From Cytobacillus stercorigallinarum (GTDB lineage Bacteria; Bacillota; Bacilli; Bacillales; Cytobacillaceae), in contig NZ_JACSQT010000001.1 of the NCBI RefSeq assembly GCF_014836495.1, positions 844,137-908,136 of the forward strand: a stretch of 64,000 nucleotides of DNA. Reading direction: 5' to 3'. Below the pieces are notes generated by a model. It made no database searches. It had not been told where the DNA came from and worked only from the letters and a program-made list of their open reading frames with translations. Both the position numbers and the translations under genes were made by a program. Below, in pieces: positions 52,004 through 61,823 of the stretch. The stretch's first letter is position 1. Each line of letters begins with the position of its first letter.

Positions 52004-53812
52004 ATGATTCAATTTCCGAAACCCGAGATGAAGCAGTTTCTAAAAACGTTAAGCATCAACGACTTTGTCGTCAATCCAGATGAGTCACAAGTTGTGTTTA
52101 GTACAAATTTAAATGGCTACTACAATTTATGGGCAATGAATTTGCCAAAGCAATTTCCCGTTCAATTAACATTCAAAGATCAAGTGTGCATGGGGCTCCT
52201 CTATGATGATAGTGGTCAATTTATACTTGCGGGTTTTGATCAAGATGGAGATGAATGTGCGCAATATTATGCTGTCCATCCGGATGGTGGCAAATTGAAA
52301 CAACTGATTAATAATGAAAAAAAGAGGAATTTTAATCCCCTATTATCAAAAGATGGTCAATACTTGTATTATAGTTCTTCTAAACATAACCCTTCTTATT
52401 TAAATGTGTACAGATATCATATAGAAACGGACAAAGAAGAACTTTTCCTAGAGGGGACAGAAGGTATGACGTTTCTAGATGGTTGGAGTCCAAATGAAGA
52501 GAGATATATTTCATCTACTGTATTTGCCAATACTCATTCCCTCGCTTATGTACATACTGAAAGTGAAAAGCTTTGTTTAACTGCCAAAGATGCAGAGGCG
52601 CATACAGTAACGGGTGCTTTATTTACCTCGGAAGATACCATTTATTTGATCACCAATTTTAATGAGAATTTCACTTATTTGGCGACATTTAATTTGATAA
52701 CAAAACAATACAGTAAAGTTGTCGGGCTTGACCAAGAAAGTTTCTCATCCATTCATTATGATAAGCGTAATCACATCATCTATTTAACTTCTGAAAAAGG
52801 AGTGGAAGACTTTCTTTATGTTTATTCTTTAGATAATCATAACTTACAAAAGATAGAAATTCCTAGTGATATTATTGAAAAATTAGTTGTTCATGACTCA
52901 GGTAATTTATATCTTTTAGGTAGAAGCGCCATTAAACCGCATAATATTTATCAATTAAAAAAGGGTGAAGAGTGGAAGCAGTTAACTGAATATCGTGTAC
53001 CAGGTGTGGAAGAATCCGAGCTTGTCGATCCAACAACGATTTATTATCCTTCATTTGATGGTTTAGAAATTGAAGCATTATGGTTTGAAGCAAATAAGAA
53101 GGTAAATAATGGCCAAGTTATATTTTGGCCACATGGTGGACCGCAAGCAGCAGAGAGAAAATCTTTTCGTTCCTATTTTCAGTTCCTTATCAATCATGGA
53201 TACAGCATCTTTGCCCCTAATTTTAGAGGGTCAACGGGTTATGGCTTGTCCTTTATGAAAATGGTTGAGGGTGATTGGGGAGAGGGTCCTAGGTTAGATA
53301 ATATAGCTGGTATAGAATGGCTAATCGAAAAAGGTTATGCAAAGAAAGGTGACATTCTGTTAATGGGGGGAAGCTACGGCGGATATATGGCGCTGCTTTT
53401 ACATGGCAGACATCCAGATTATTTTAAAGCGGTTGTCGATATCTTCGGACCTTCTAATTTATTTTCATTTATCGAATCCGTTCCCGAAGATTGGAAACCG
53501 ATTATGGATCAATGGGTAGGAAACCCCATAAAAGATAAGGAGAAACTCATTGAATATTCTCCTATTACTTATTTGGATTTTATGACTAAACCGATGCTCG
53601 TTATTCAAGGAGCCAATGATCCCCGTGTTGTGAAAGAAGAATCTGATCAAATTGTGCAAGCATTAAAGAAGAAAGGACGCGAAGTGAAATATATTTTATT
53701 ACAAGATGAGGGACATGGCTTTACTAAAAAAGAAAATGAGCAGCTGGTGTTTGAAGAAATTCTCTCTTTTTTTGAACAACACACAAAAAAAACGGTCAAT
53801 ACGAATAGTTAA
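52004..53812 (+). CDS. S9 family prolyl-oligopeptidase-type serine peptidase
   Basis: Cytosolic peptidase or acyl-aminoacyl hydrolase of 602 residues with no signal peptide. The first 330 residues form a beta-propeller of repeated four-strand blades (for example KDGQYLYYSSSKHNPSYLNV). The C-terminal alpha/beta-hydrolase domain has WPHGGPQAAE (oxyanion hole), GGSYGGYMALL (Ser near 456), GANDPRVV (Asp near 537) and DEGHGF (His near 569), so the triad is complete. Substrate unknown. Confidence 0.93.
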   Translation: MIQFPKPEMKQFLKTLSINDFVVNPDESQVVFSTNLNGYYNLWAMNLPKQFPVQLTFKDQVCMGLLYDDSGQFILAGFDQDGDECAQYYAVHPDGGKLKQLINNEKKRNFNPLLSKDGQYLYYSSSKHNPSYLNVYRYHIETDKEELFLEGTEGMTFLDGWSPNEERYISSTVFANTHSLAYVHTESEKLCLTAKDAEAHTVTGALFTSEDTIYLITNFNENFTYLATFNLITKQYSKVVGLDQESFSSIHYDKRNHIIYLTSEKGVEDFLYVYSLDNHNLQKIEIPSDIIEKLVVHDSGNLYLLGRSAIKPHNIYQLKKGEEWKQLTEYRVPGVEESELVDPTTIYYPSFDGLEIEALWFEANKKVNNGQVIFWPHGGPQAAERKSFRSYFQFLINHGYSIFAPNFRGSTGYGLSFMKMVEGDWGEGPRLDNIAGIEWLIEKGYAKKGDILLMGGSYGGYMALLLHGRHPDYFKAVVDIFGPSNLFSFIESVPEDWKPIMDQWVGNPIKDKEKLIEYSPITYLDFMTKPMLVIQGANDPRVVKEESDQIVQALKKKGREVKYILLQDEGHGFTKKENEQLVFEEILSFFEQHTKKTVNTNS

Positions 53813-53891
53813 TGAAGTAACAATTACGGGGGAAATATAGTTACATTATTTCCTCTATTTTTCTTACCATGTAAAGAGGTGAAGATAGTAG

Positions 53892-55565
53892 ATGATTGTA
53901 CAGAATCGTAGTCTTTTACTGACAGTAGAGACAACGCTAACTGGTGAAATTATTTCTATGAGCGAATCATTACGTATCTTGATTAAAGGGAAGCCTTCTT
54001 CGTATATTAACGATCTATTTTCGAGATGGCATGCGTATGGTAATGAAAAGATAAGGGTCGCCTTTTTAACGGATGAAGATTTTCTTTTGTTTATCAGAAG
54101 TCAATCAGGCCAGGATCACTACTTATATATAGGGATTTCGTCTTCCGAATTGACTCAATTAATGAATAAAGTAAGTGACTTGATGAAGGCAAATACGCTA
54201 CTGGAAGCAATTATAGAAAACTCTTACGACGGTATTTATTTAACCGATCGAAAGGGGAATACCATTTTAACCAATTCCGCAATGGAGAGAATTACGGGTA
54301 TCCCAAAAGAATATTATATGAATAAGAAGGTAGATGCATTAATTGAAAGGGGGATTCTCGAGAGTTCTTTAACGAAAAGGGTGATAGAAAAGAAAGAAAC
54401 GATTTCACATGTACAGTTTAATCGAGCTGGCAATGAATCGTTGCTCCTTACTGGTAGTCCGGTCTTTGACGATACGGGTGAAGTAGAAAGTGTTGTTACA
54501 AATATTAGAGATTTATCACAATTGATTGAACTACAAAATGCTTTAAAAGAAGCAAATAAATTAAACCTCTCTTACCGTCAAGAAATTGAAAGGTTAAAAC
54601 AAAACATTACCTTACATCAGCAAGCGATTGTCATAGAGAGTGAAAAAATGAAGCATGTATTTGAAACCGCTGAACGGATTGTTAATGTGGATGCCACAGT
54701 TCTTCTTCTTGGCGATACAGGCGTAGGAAAAGATGTTCTTGCTAAATACATTTACGAAACAAGTAATAGAAGAATGAGGGGGAAATTTATTAAATTAAAC
54801 TGTGGTGCGATTCCAGAGGAATTATTAGAATCTGAATTATTTGGTTATGAAAAAGGTGCTTTCACAGGGGCAGATAAACATGGGAAACCAGGGATGTTTG
54901 AACTAGCCGATGAAGGGGTTTTGTTTTTAGATGAGATTGGGGAATTACCGTTGGCTTCACAAGTCAAATTGTTAAGAGTCATTCAGGAAAAGGAAATCCA
55001 ACGGGTAGGCGGAACAAAGACAAAGAATGTAAATGTAAGACTCATTGCTGCGACCAATAGAGATTTAAAAGAGATGGTGAATAACGGTCATTTTCGTGAA
55101 GACCTATATTATCGCTTAAATGTGATTACCATTGAAATCCCCTCTTTAAAGGACCGGCGGGAGGATATATATCCTCTAATCCATTATTTCTTAAAACAGG
55201 CAAATGAAAAATATCATTTCAAAAAAGATTTACATACGGAGGTGAAAAAATTTTTATATCATTATCAATGGCCAGGCAATATTCGTGAATTAGCCAACTT
55301 AATTGAGAGATTGGTTATTGTCTCACAAGAGTCTATTATTACAATGAATGATCTCCCGCCAGAATATCGGCGAGAAATAGATTTTTCATTTGAGAATGAA
55401 AAAACAGAGACATTAAAGGATGTAGTAGAAGCAGCAGAAAAAAAAGCTATTATAAAAGCATTAAAAAAATGTACAACGACATACGAGCTTGCATCCGCTT
55501 TGCATACTAGCCAACCGACAATTTCAAGAAAGCTTAAAAAGTATGGAATAGAGTTGATTCATTAG
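53892..55565 (+). CDS. PAS domain sigma-54 enhancer-binding activator
   Basis: Regulator of 557 residues that drives sigma-54 RNA polymerase by ATP hydrolysis. An N-terminal ligand domain of about 95 residues is followed by a PAS domain (about 98-220, LLEAIIENSYDGIYLTDRKG) and a short coiled linker. The AAA+ domain (about 245-480) has GDTGVGKD, the sigma-54 contact loop GAFTGA, LFLDEIGELP and the Arg-finger region. The C-terminal Fis-type helix-turn-helix is TTYELASALHTSQPTISRKL. It directly precedes a sigma-54 promoter and beta-oxidation genes, so it almost certainly controls them in response to a lipid-derived signal. Confidence 0.93.
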   Translation: MIVQNRSLLLTVETTLTGEIISMSESLRILIKGKPSSYINDLFSRWHAYGNEKIRVAFLTDEDFLLFIRSQSGQDHYLYIGISSSELTQLMNKVSDLMKANTLLEAIIENSYDGIYLTDRKGNTILTNSAMERITGIPKEYYMNKKVDALIERGILESSLTKRVIEKKETISHVQFNRAGNESLLLTGSPVFDDTGEVESVVTNIRDLSQLIELQNALKEANKLNLSYRQEIERLKQNITLHQQAIVIESEKMKHVFETAERIVNVDATVLLLGDTGVGKDVLAKYIYETSNRRMRGKFIKLNCGAIPEELLESELFGYEKGAFTGADKHGKPGMFELADEGVLFLDEIGELPLASQVKLLRVIQEKEIQRVGGTKTKNVNVRLIAATNRDLKEMVNNGHFREDLYYRLNVITIEIPSLKDRREDIYPLIHYFLKQANEKYHFKKDLHTEVKKFLYHYQWPGNIRELANLIERLVIVSQESIITMNDLPPEYRREIDFSFENEKTETLKDVVEAAEKKAIIKALKKCTTTYELASALHTSQPTISRKLKKYGIELIH

Positions 55566-55587
55566 TGAATCAACTCTATTCTTTTTT
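55546..55587 (+). terminator. Terminator overlapping the activator stop codon
   Basis: Perfect 16-base stem GAATAGAGTTGATTCA-TTAG-TGAATCAACTCTATTC followed by TTTTTT. The TAG stop sits in the loop. It insulates the activator gene from the operon. Confidence 0.92.
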
Positions 55588-55595
55588 GAATCAAA

Positions 55596-55613
55596 AAAGT
55601 AAGCGTTTACTTT
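55596..55613. promoter_or_regulatory. Candidate activator site (or weak cre)
   Basis: AAAGTAA-GCGT-TTACTTT, an 18-base palindrome 86 bases upstream of the sigma-54 promoter, a normal distance for an enhancer. Its core GTAAGCGTTTAC also matches the inner part of a CcpA cre box, so catabolite control is an alternative. Confidence 0.5.
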
Positions 55614-55699
55614 GTGGATGATACAAATGATGCCGAAAAAATCACTGTATAACTTATGTTAAAGCTATTCGTTCATAATCTTTCGTGAAATAAAAGTGA

Positions 55700-55715
55700 T
55701 GGCATGGTTTTTGCA
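55700..55715 (+). promoter_or_regulatory. Sigma-54 (-24/-12) promoter
   Basis: TGGCATGGTTTTTGCA: GG at -24 and GC at -12, 12 bases apart, one base off the TGGCACG-N4-TTGCA consensus. It is 37 bases from the first structural gene. Confidence 0.88.
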
Positions 55716-55751
55716 TCCATATTTATATAAAGCAATCAAAGGAGTGATCTT

Positions 55752-56900
55752 ATGTTCACAGTTCAAAACCAAGAAATCGATCAGATTGTGCAAATGGTAC
55801 ACCAATTTGTCGAGAAGGAAGTAGAGCCTTTAGCACAACAAATTGAAGATGAAGATCGTATACCAGATTCTTTAGTTCAGCAAGTGAAGGAACTTGGATT
55901 ATTTGGGATGAGTATACCAGAAGAGTATGGTGGTATAGGCCTCGGCATGGTTGGGAAAACCGCTGTATTAGAACAATTAGGTCGCACGCATAATGGTTTT
56001 GTTAGTTTAATCAGTGCACATACAGGTATTGGTAGTACAGGATTAGTAAGGCTTGGCTCGCCCTATTTGAAAGAAAAATACTTACCTGCTTTAGCATCAG
56101 GAGAAAAAATTGCTTGTTTTGCCCTTTCAGAGCCTGGCGCAGGTTCTGATGCTACTAATCTTGCGACAAAAGCAGAGAAAAGGGGCGATAAGTGGATTCT
56201 TAATGGGTCAAAACATTTCATTACGAATGCGCCTGTAGCAGATGTGTTTACGGTGTTTGCCGTTACTGATAGAGATAAAGGAGCAAAGGGAATTACTGCT
56301 TTCTTAATAGAAAAAGATTTTCCTGGATTTACAGTGGGGAAAAAGGATAAAAAAATGGGTTTAAAAGGTTCATATACTGCTCAACTATTATTTGATCAAT
56401 GTGAAGTGCCAGAAGAAAATGTGATAGGAGAAGTGGGCCTCGGATATGTAGCTGCATTAACTATTTTAAGCGAAGGACGGATTGGCTTAGCGGCAAGGGC
56501 AGTTGGATCTTGTGATAAACTAATTGAATTATCAGCGAAATATGCGAATGAGCGTATTCAGTTCGGAAAGCCAATTGCTAAGAATCAAGCGATTCAATGG
56601 ATGTTAGCTGATATGGCGACAGAAACGGAAGCTGCAAGAACATTAACATTAAAAGCTGCTCATTTAGTCGATCAAGGCAAGAAGGTTGTCAAAGAATCCT
56701 CAATGGCTAAACTCTACGCGTCTGAGGTGTTTAATCGAGTAGCTGACAAAGCAGTGCAAATTCATGGCGGGATGGGCTATGTCGCTGATTATCCTGTTGA
56801 AAGATATTATCGTGATGCAAGAATAACGAAAATCTATGAAGGCACAAATGAAATCCAACGGCTAATTATTGCAAGAGATCTTTTAAAAGACTATATGTGA
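55752..56900 (+). CDS. Acyl-CoA dehydrogenase (first copy)
   Basis: FAD enzyme of 382 residues for the first step of beta-oxidation. FALSEPGAGSDATNL, KHFITNAPVADVFTVFA, the catalytic-Glu region YRDARITKIYEGTNEIQRLI (Glu near 367) and QIHGGMGYVADYPVERYYRD. About 65 percent similar to the copy at 59456. GGAGTG before the ATG; first gene of the sigma-54 operon. Confidence 0.95.
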   Translation: MFTVQNQEIDQIVQMVHQFVEKEVEPLAQQIEDEDRIPDSLVQQVKELGLFGMSIPEEYGGIGLGMVGKTAVLEQLGRTHNGFVSLISAHTGIGSTGLVRLGSPYLKEKYLPALASGEKIACFALSEPGAGSDATNLATKAEKRGDKWILNGSKHFITNAPVADVFTVFAVTDRDKGAKGITAFLIEKDFPGFTVGKKDKKMGLKGSYTAQLLFDQCEVPEENVIGEVGLGYVAALTILSEGRIGLAARAVGSCDKLIELSAKYANERIQFGKPIAKNQAIQWMLADMATETEAARTLTLKAAHLVDQGKKVVKESSMAKLYASEVFNRVADKAVQIHGGMGYVADYPVERYYRDARITKIYEGTNEIQRLIIARDLLKDYM

Positions 56901-56921
56901 CACATAAAGGAGGAATGTGTC

Positions 56922-58553
56922 TTGAGTAATCTCTCTTTAAAAAGAGTATGGGAAAAGTATTATGAAGATCGGTTGCCAAATTTCCATATACCTCAAATTG
57001 GACTTTATGAAATGTTAAAGGAAACTGCGCTTTCTTATCCAGATCATGTGTCTATTATTTTTAATCACGAAACACTCACCTATGAGGAACTGAAGAAACG
57101 AACAGATGCACTCGCTTCGTATTGGCAGACAAATGGATTGAAAAAAGGGGATAGAATCGGGTTATGGCTCGGAAACCATCCAGATTATGTCACAGCTTAT
57201 TATGCCAGTCATGCACTTGGTCTTATCATCGTGCCAATTAACCCAGCCTATACACCAAGAGAGGTTTTGCAAGTGTTTCATGATACAGAATTGCGCGCAA
57301 TAGTTGTTGGTGAAAAATCTGCCACAACACTGCAGAAAATTAGGGAAGTGTATGATTTAGAGCATATAATGTACGCCACAAATGTCAGTAATAATAAGGC
57401 AGCACCTCCAATAGAACATCATATGAAAGATATATTCAAAGACGGAATGACTAAATTTAATGAAGTGACCATAGATCCTAAGAACGACTTAGCCATTATA
57501 CAATACACAGGTGGAACAACCGGAGCGATTAAAGGAGCCATGCTTACACATTATAATTTAATTGCAAATGTTTACCAAAGCTATGTGATGTATCGACAAA
57601 AAGTGGCTTTCGGAAATGAAACGATATTAGCAGCAACCCCGCTTTATCATGTGTATGCGATGACAAGCGCGATGAATGTAGGCATCTATTTAGGCGCACG
57701 AATCTTGCTCTTTGAGCGATTTGACGTTGATGAGGTTTTAATTCAAGTGAAGAAATACTCACCAACCATGTTTCCGGGTGTCCCTAAAATGTATCTTTCT
57801 TTTATCCATCATCCAGATGTACGATCTGCAGGATTAAACTCTCTTAAAATATGTTCATCTGGATCAGCGCCATTGCCAGTGGAAGTGATTAAGCAATTTA
57901 AGCAATTAACGGGTTGTACCATCTTAGAAGGCTTCGGTATGTCGGAAACTTCTCCAACGACACATCGTACGCCAATAAATGGCACACATAAACATGGCAG
58001 CATTGGTATTCCTGTTCCTGATGTAGATTGTCGTATCGTTGATCAAAAACAGGAAGATTTAGGGATGAATCAAGTTGGTGAATTGGTCATTAAAGGTCCA
58101 CAAGTAATGAAAGGTTACTGGAACAATGAGAAAGAGACAGCTTCTACGTTACAAGAAGGGTGGTTGTTTACAGGTGATTTAGCCACAGTAGATGAAGATG
58201 GCTATTTCTATATTGTCGGTCGCAAAAAAGAAATGATTCTTTTTTCAGGGTTTAATATTTATCCTCAAGAAGTGGAAAATGTCCTTTATGAACATCAGGC
58301 TATTGCTGAAGTGGCAGTAGTCGGCATCCCTGATTCTGAAAATGGAGAAATTCCAAAAGCGTTTCTTGTGGCTAAGGAAGGTTATACGCTCCATCTTGAA
58401 GAAATTAAAGCATTTTGTTATACGAAATTGACACCTTATAAAGTACCGAGAGATTTTGAAGAAAGAAGTCATCTACCGAGAAATGGTGTTGGTAAACTAT
58501 TAAAAAGATTACTCGTGAAAGAAGAATTAGAAAGGAGAAGTAAACGAGAATGA
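56922..58553 (+). CDS. Long-chain fatty-acid-CoA ligase (AMP-binding)
   Basis: Activates fatty acids to acyl-CoA. 543 residues. AMP motif YTGGTTGAIKGAMLTH (about 191-206), LEGFGMSETSPTTH, and GWLFTGDLATVDEDGYFYIVGRKKEMI; the C-terminal catalytic Lys is in LPRNGVGKLLKR. TTG start with AAAGGAGG upstream; it overlaps the next gene by four bases. Confidence 0.94.
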   Translation: MSNLSLKRVWEKYYEDRLPNFHIPQIGLYEMLKETALSYPDHVSIIFNHETLTYEELKKRTDALASYWQTNGLKKGDRIGLWLGNHPDYVTAYYASHALGLIIVPINPAYTPREVLQVFHDTELRAIVVGEKSATTLQKIREVYDLEHIMYATNVSNNKAAPPIEHHMKDIFKDGMTKFNEVTIDPKNDLAIIQYTGGTTGAIKGAMLTHYNLIANVYQSYVMYRQKVAFGNETILAATPLYHVYAMTSAMNVGIYLGARILLFERFDVDEVLIQVKKYSPTMFPGVPKMYLSFIHHPDVRSAGLNSLKICSSGSAPLPVEVIKQFKQLTGCTILEGFGMSETSPTTHRTPINGTHKHGSIGIPVPDVDCRIVDQKQEDLGMNQVGELVIKGPQVMKGYWNNEKETASTLQEGWLFTGDLATVDEDGYFYIVGRKKEMILFSGFNIYPQEVENVLYEHQAIAEVAVVGIPDSENGEIPKAFLVAKEGYTLHLEEIKAFCYTKLTPYKVPRDFEERSHLPRNGVGKLLKRLLVKEELERRSKRE

Positions 58554-59440
58554 CAAACATAAAAAAAGTGGGTGTTGTTGGAGCGGGAGCAATGGGTGCC
58601 CAAATTGCTGTTGTAGCAGCGCTTCATCACTACGATGTCGTGTTACAAGATATATCAAATGATCGTTTAATAAAAGCGAAAGAAGTGTTAGAAACGCAGT
58701 TAGAGAAGAGGGTGAGAAAAGGAAAGTTTTCTCGTGATGAGGTGGATAAAGCTTTCGATCATTTAACATTTACTACTGAAATCAATCAGTTACATGATGT
58801 AGACATTATCATAGAAGCTATTATTGAAGATTTAGAGGCAAAACAATCATTATTTCAAACTTTAGAAAAGATTGTCTCAGAAAATTGTATCATTGCGACA
58901 AATAGCTCTACCATAGTGAGTTCTAAATTGATAGATAAGTTAACCTATCAAAATCGTGTATGTAATATCCATTTCTTTAACCCTGTACTTGTGATGGAGC
59001 TCGTTGAAGTTGTTCAAGGTCCGCATACTTCAACGGAAGTTGCACAGCAAGCGATGACATTCATTCAAAGTATTAGCAAAAAACCAGTACTTTTACAAAA
59101 AGAAATTTCAGGTTTCATTGCCAATCGTATCTTAGCGAGACTTATGGATGAGGCGCTTTATTTATATGAACAAGGATATGCCAGTTTTGAAGAAATCGAT
59201 TACGTTGTGGAAAAGGCTTTAGGTCATCCTATTGGTCCATTTGCTTTAATGGATTTAACTGGTCTTGATGTGAATTATGCGGTAAGGAAGCAACGATATG
59301 CTGAAACAGGGCTCGAAGTGGATCGTCCTAAACAGTCGGTAGTTGAAAAAGTGGAAAAAGGTGAATTAGGTAGAAAGACAGGTAAAGGATGGTATGCATA
59401 CGATCAACACGGGAAGAAAATAGAGAATATTCAAAAATAA
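58550..59440 (+). CDS. 3-hydroxyacyl-CoA dehydrogenase (HBD type)
   Basis: NAD enzyme of 296 residues for the third beta-oxidation step. VGVVGAGAMGAQIAVVAALH Rossmann motif, IIEAIIEDLEAKQSLF, NIHFFNPVLVMELVEVV (catalytic His in HFFNP) and GFIANRILARLMDEAL. Similar to 3-hydroxybutyryl-CoA dehydrogenases (Hbd, MmgB). Overlaps the ligase stop. Confidence 0.95.
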   Translation: MTNIKKVGVVGAGAMGAQIAVVAALHHYDVVLQDISNDRLIKAKEVLETQLEKRVRKGKFSRDEVDKAFDHLTFTTEINQLHDVDIIIEAIIEDLEAKQSLFQTLEKIVSENCIIATNSSTIVSSKLIDKLTYQNRVCNIHFFNPVLVMELVEVVQGPHTSTEVAQQAMTFIQSISKKPVLLQKEISGFIANRILARLMDEALYLYEQGYASFEEIDYVVEKALGHPIGPFALMDLTGLDVNYAVRKQRYAETGLEVDRPKQSVVEKVEKGELGRKTGKGWYAYDQHGKKIENIQK

Positions 59441-59455
59441 AAGGAGGTAGTTGAT

Positions 59456-60604
59456 ATGAGTTATACAGTAAGTGAAGATATTGAAGTGTTGAAAAAAGGT
59501 GTGAGAGAGTTTGTGCAAAATGAAGTGGAAGCGGTTGCGATGCAAATCGAAAAAGAGGATTACATCCCAGATAAAATTGTAGAAATGGCAAAAGAGCTAG
59601 GTTTATTTGGTTTAAGTATTCCAGAAGAGTATGGTGGGTTAGGCATTGGGATGGTAGGCAAATGTGCATTGTATGAAGAAATTGGGGCCACGCATAATGG
59701 ATTCACCACTTTGATTGGTGGACATACGGGTATCGGATCAGTTGGCATTGTGGAAATGGGAAATGAATATCAAAAACAGAAGTACTTACCTGATATGGCA
59801 ACAGGAAAGAAGATAGGTGCCTTCGCATTAACAGAGCCACAGGCTGGCTCGAATGCCACTAATTTAAAAACGACGGCCGTACGTAAAGGCGATAAATATA
59901 TTTTAAATGGGTTAAAGCACTATATTACAAACGCACCGCAAGCGGATGTCTTTACGGTTATGGCTGTCACCGATCCATCTAAAGGTGCAAAAGGGATTAC
60001 TTCTTTTATTGTAGAAAAAAGTTTTCCTGGTTTTCAAGTCGGAGCGATAGAACATAAAATGGGCCTGCGCGGTTCACATTCAGCAGAAATAATTATGGAA
60101 GACTGTGAAGTCCCAGTAGAAAATGTCCTTGGTGAAGAAGGAAGAGGGTATGTGAATGCATTAACGATTCTTGCAAACGGTCGTGCAGGATTGGCGGCCA
60201 GAAACTTAGGTTCTGCTCAAAAATTATTAGATCTTTCAATGATGTATGCAAAAGAACGAGTGCAGTTCAATGTGCCAATTATTGAGCATCAGGCCGTTGC
60301 TCATATGTTAGCGGAAATGGCTGTCGATATCGAAGCATTACGCTCTTTTACGTACCGAGTAGCTACGATGGTTGATGAAGGCAAGAAAGTAATCAAGGAA
60401 GCTGCAATGATTAAATTATTCGGCTCAGAGGTATATAACCGTGTAGCTGATAAAGCCGTACAAGTACATGGTGGGATTGGATACATTTCAGATTTTCCTA
60501 TTGAACGGTTTTATCGTGATGCGAGAATTACGAGGATTTATGAAGGAACATCAGAAATCCAAAAAAATATCATTGCTGCTCAATTAAATAAAGAATATAA
60601 CTAG
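59456..60604 (+). CDS. Acyl-CoA dehydrogenase (second copy)
   Basis: 382-residue FAD enzyme like the first gene of the operon: FALTEPQAGSNATNL, KHYITNAPQADVFTVMA, QVHGGIGYISDFPIERFYRD and RIYEGTSEIQKNII (catalytic Glu). Two copies may cover different chain lengths. AGGAGG before the ATG. Confidence 0.95.
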   Translation: MSYTVSEDIEVLKKGVREFVQNEVEAVAMQIEKEDYIPDKIVEMAKELGLFGLSIPEEYGGLGIGMVGKCALYEEIGATHNGFTTLIGGHTGIGSVGIVEMGNEYQKQKYLPDMATGKKIGAFALTEPQAGSNATNLKTTAVRKGDKYILNGLKHYITNAPQADVFTVMAVTDPSKGAKGITSFIVEKSFPGFQVGAIEHKMGLRGSHSAEIIMEDCEVPVENVLGEEGRGYVNALTILANGRAGLAARNLGSAQKLLDLSMMYAKERVQFNVPIIEHQAVAHMLAEMAVDIEALRSFTYRVATMVDEGKKVIKEAAMIKLFGSEVYNRVADKAVQVHGGIGYISDFPIERFYRDARITRIYEGTSEIQKNIIAAQLNKEYN

Positions 60605-60614
60605 GGGGAAGAAA

Positions 60615-61808
60615 ATGGACTCAAATAAAATCGTCATTGCAGATGGCGTAAGAACAGCGATTGGAAGGTATGGAGGAACATTGCGAAATATATCTTCTAG
60701 CTACTTAGCCTCCGATATCATAACTGGATTGCTTAAACGTGTCAATATGAGCCCATCGACTGTAGAAGAAGTCATTTTAGGAGAAGTGCGACAGTCCTCG
60801 CAATCATCCAACGTGGCAAGAGTAGCCGCTTTAAGAGCGGGCATTCCAGAAACCTCTCCCGCTTTTACAGTGAATCGATTATGTGCATCAGGCATGCAGG
60901 CCATCGCTTCAGGTATGCAACAAATTTACTCCAAACAGGCAAATGTTGTTATCGCAGGTGGTACGGAAAGTATGAGTAATTCCCCCATTTTTATTAGAGG
61001 CGCACGGTTTGGCGGTGACCAAACGATACTAGTGGATGCCAATAAAGAGAATGGTCAACAACCGCCAGAAATTTATGGCGCTCATTTAGGGATGGGGATG
61101 ACAGCAGAGAATGTTGCTGAGCGCTACAATATTGCAAGAGAAGATCAAGACCAGTTTGCCTATGAAAGTCAGCAAAAGTATAAAAAGGCGCTAGAAAGGA
61201 ATGCATTTCAACAAGAAATCATCCCACTAACAATACAAAACAAAAGAGAACAAATCACTTTCGCTCAAGACGAACATCCAAGACCGGAGACAAAACGAGA
61301 AAAGCTTGCTAGCTTAAAGCCGGTATTTAAAGAAGGTGGTAGCGTAACTGCGGGAAATGCATGTGGAAGAAATGATGGCGCCTCAGCACTCTTGCTTATG
61401 ACAGCACAAGAAGCTGATAAAAGGGGATTATCAGCAAAAGCAATCATTCATGATTGGACATCTGTCGGTGTTTCACCTGAAGTCATGGGGATTGGACCGG
61501 TTCCGGCTATACAAAAGCTATTGGCAAGAACAAAGCTTCATATCAGAGACATAGATTTATTTGAAATAAATGAAGCGTTCGCTTCTCAAGCCATTGCTGT
61601 ACAAAGAGAGTTGATGCTACCACCTGAACGAGTAAATATTAATGGCGGAGCAATTGCTCTCGGACATCCGCTTGGATCAACTGGATCGAGAATTGTCGTT
61701 ACTTTAATGCATGCACTAGCAAAAGAGAAGGGGAGATTTGGCATTGCCTCTCTCTGTGTCGGTGGTGGTCAAGGAATGGCTATGTTGATTGAAAACCTTC
61801 AAAAATAA
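60615..61808 (+). CDS. Acetyl-CoA C-acyltransferase (thiolase)
   Basis: Cleaves 3-ketoacyl-CoA to acetyl-CoA. 397 residues. Nucleophile VNRLCASGMQAI (Cys near 90), GGTESMSNSP, NEAFASQAIAV, GGAIALGHPLGSTGSR (His) and SLCVGGGQGMAM (second Cys near 382). GGGGGAAG ahead of the ATG, ten bases after the dehydrogenase. Confidence 0.96.
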   Translation: MDSNKIVIADGVRTAIGRYGGTLRNISSSYLASDIITGLLKRVNMSPSTVEEVILGEVRQSSQSSNVARVAALRAGIPETSPAFTVNRLCASGMQAIASGMQQIYSKQANVVIAGGTESMSNSPIFIRGARFGGDQTILVDANKENGQQPPEIYGAHLGMGMTAENVAERYNIAREDQDQFAYESQQKYKKALERNAFQQEIIPLTIQNKREQITFAQDEHPRPETKREKLASLKPVFKEGGSVTAGNACGRNDGASALLLMTAQEADKRGLSAKAIIHDWTSVGVSPEVMGIGPVPAIQKLLARTKLHIRDIDLFEINEAFASQAIAVQRELMLPPERVNINGGAIALGHPLGSTGSRIVVTLMHALAKEKGRFGIASLCVGGGQGMAMLIENLQK

Positions 61809-61823
61809 GAAGGAGGAAATCTG

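Noticed and set aside
54840..54870. Short TTATGAAAAAGGTGCTTTC-type repeats in the activator as regulatory sites
   Set aside because: They encode the conserved GYEKGAFTGA motif and need no further explanation.
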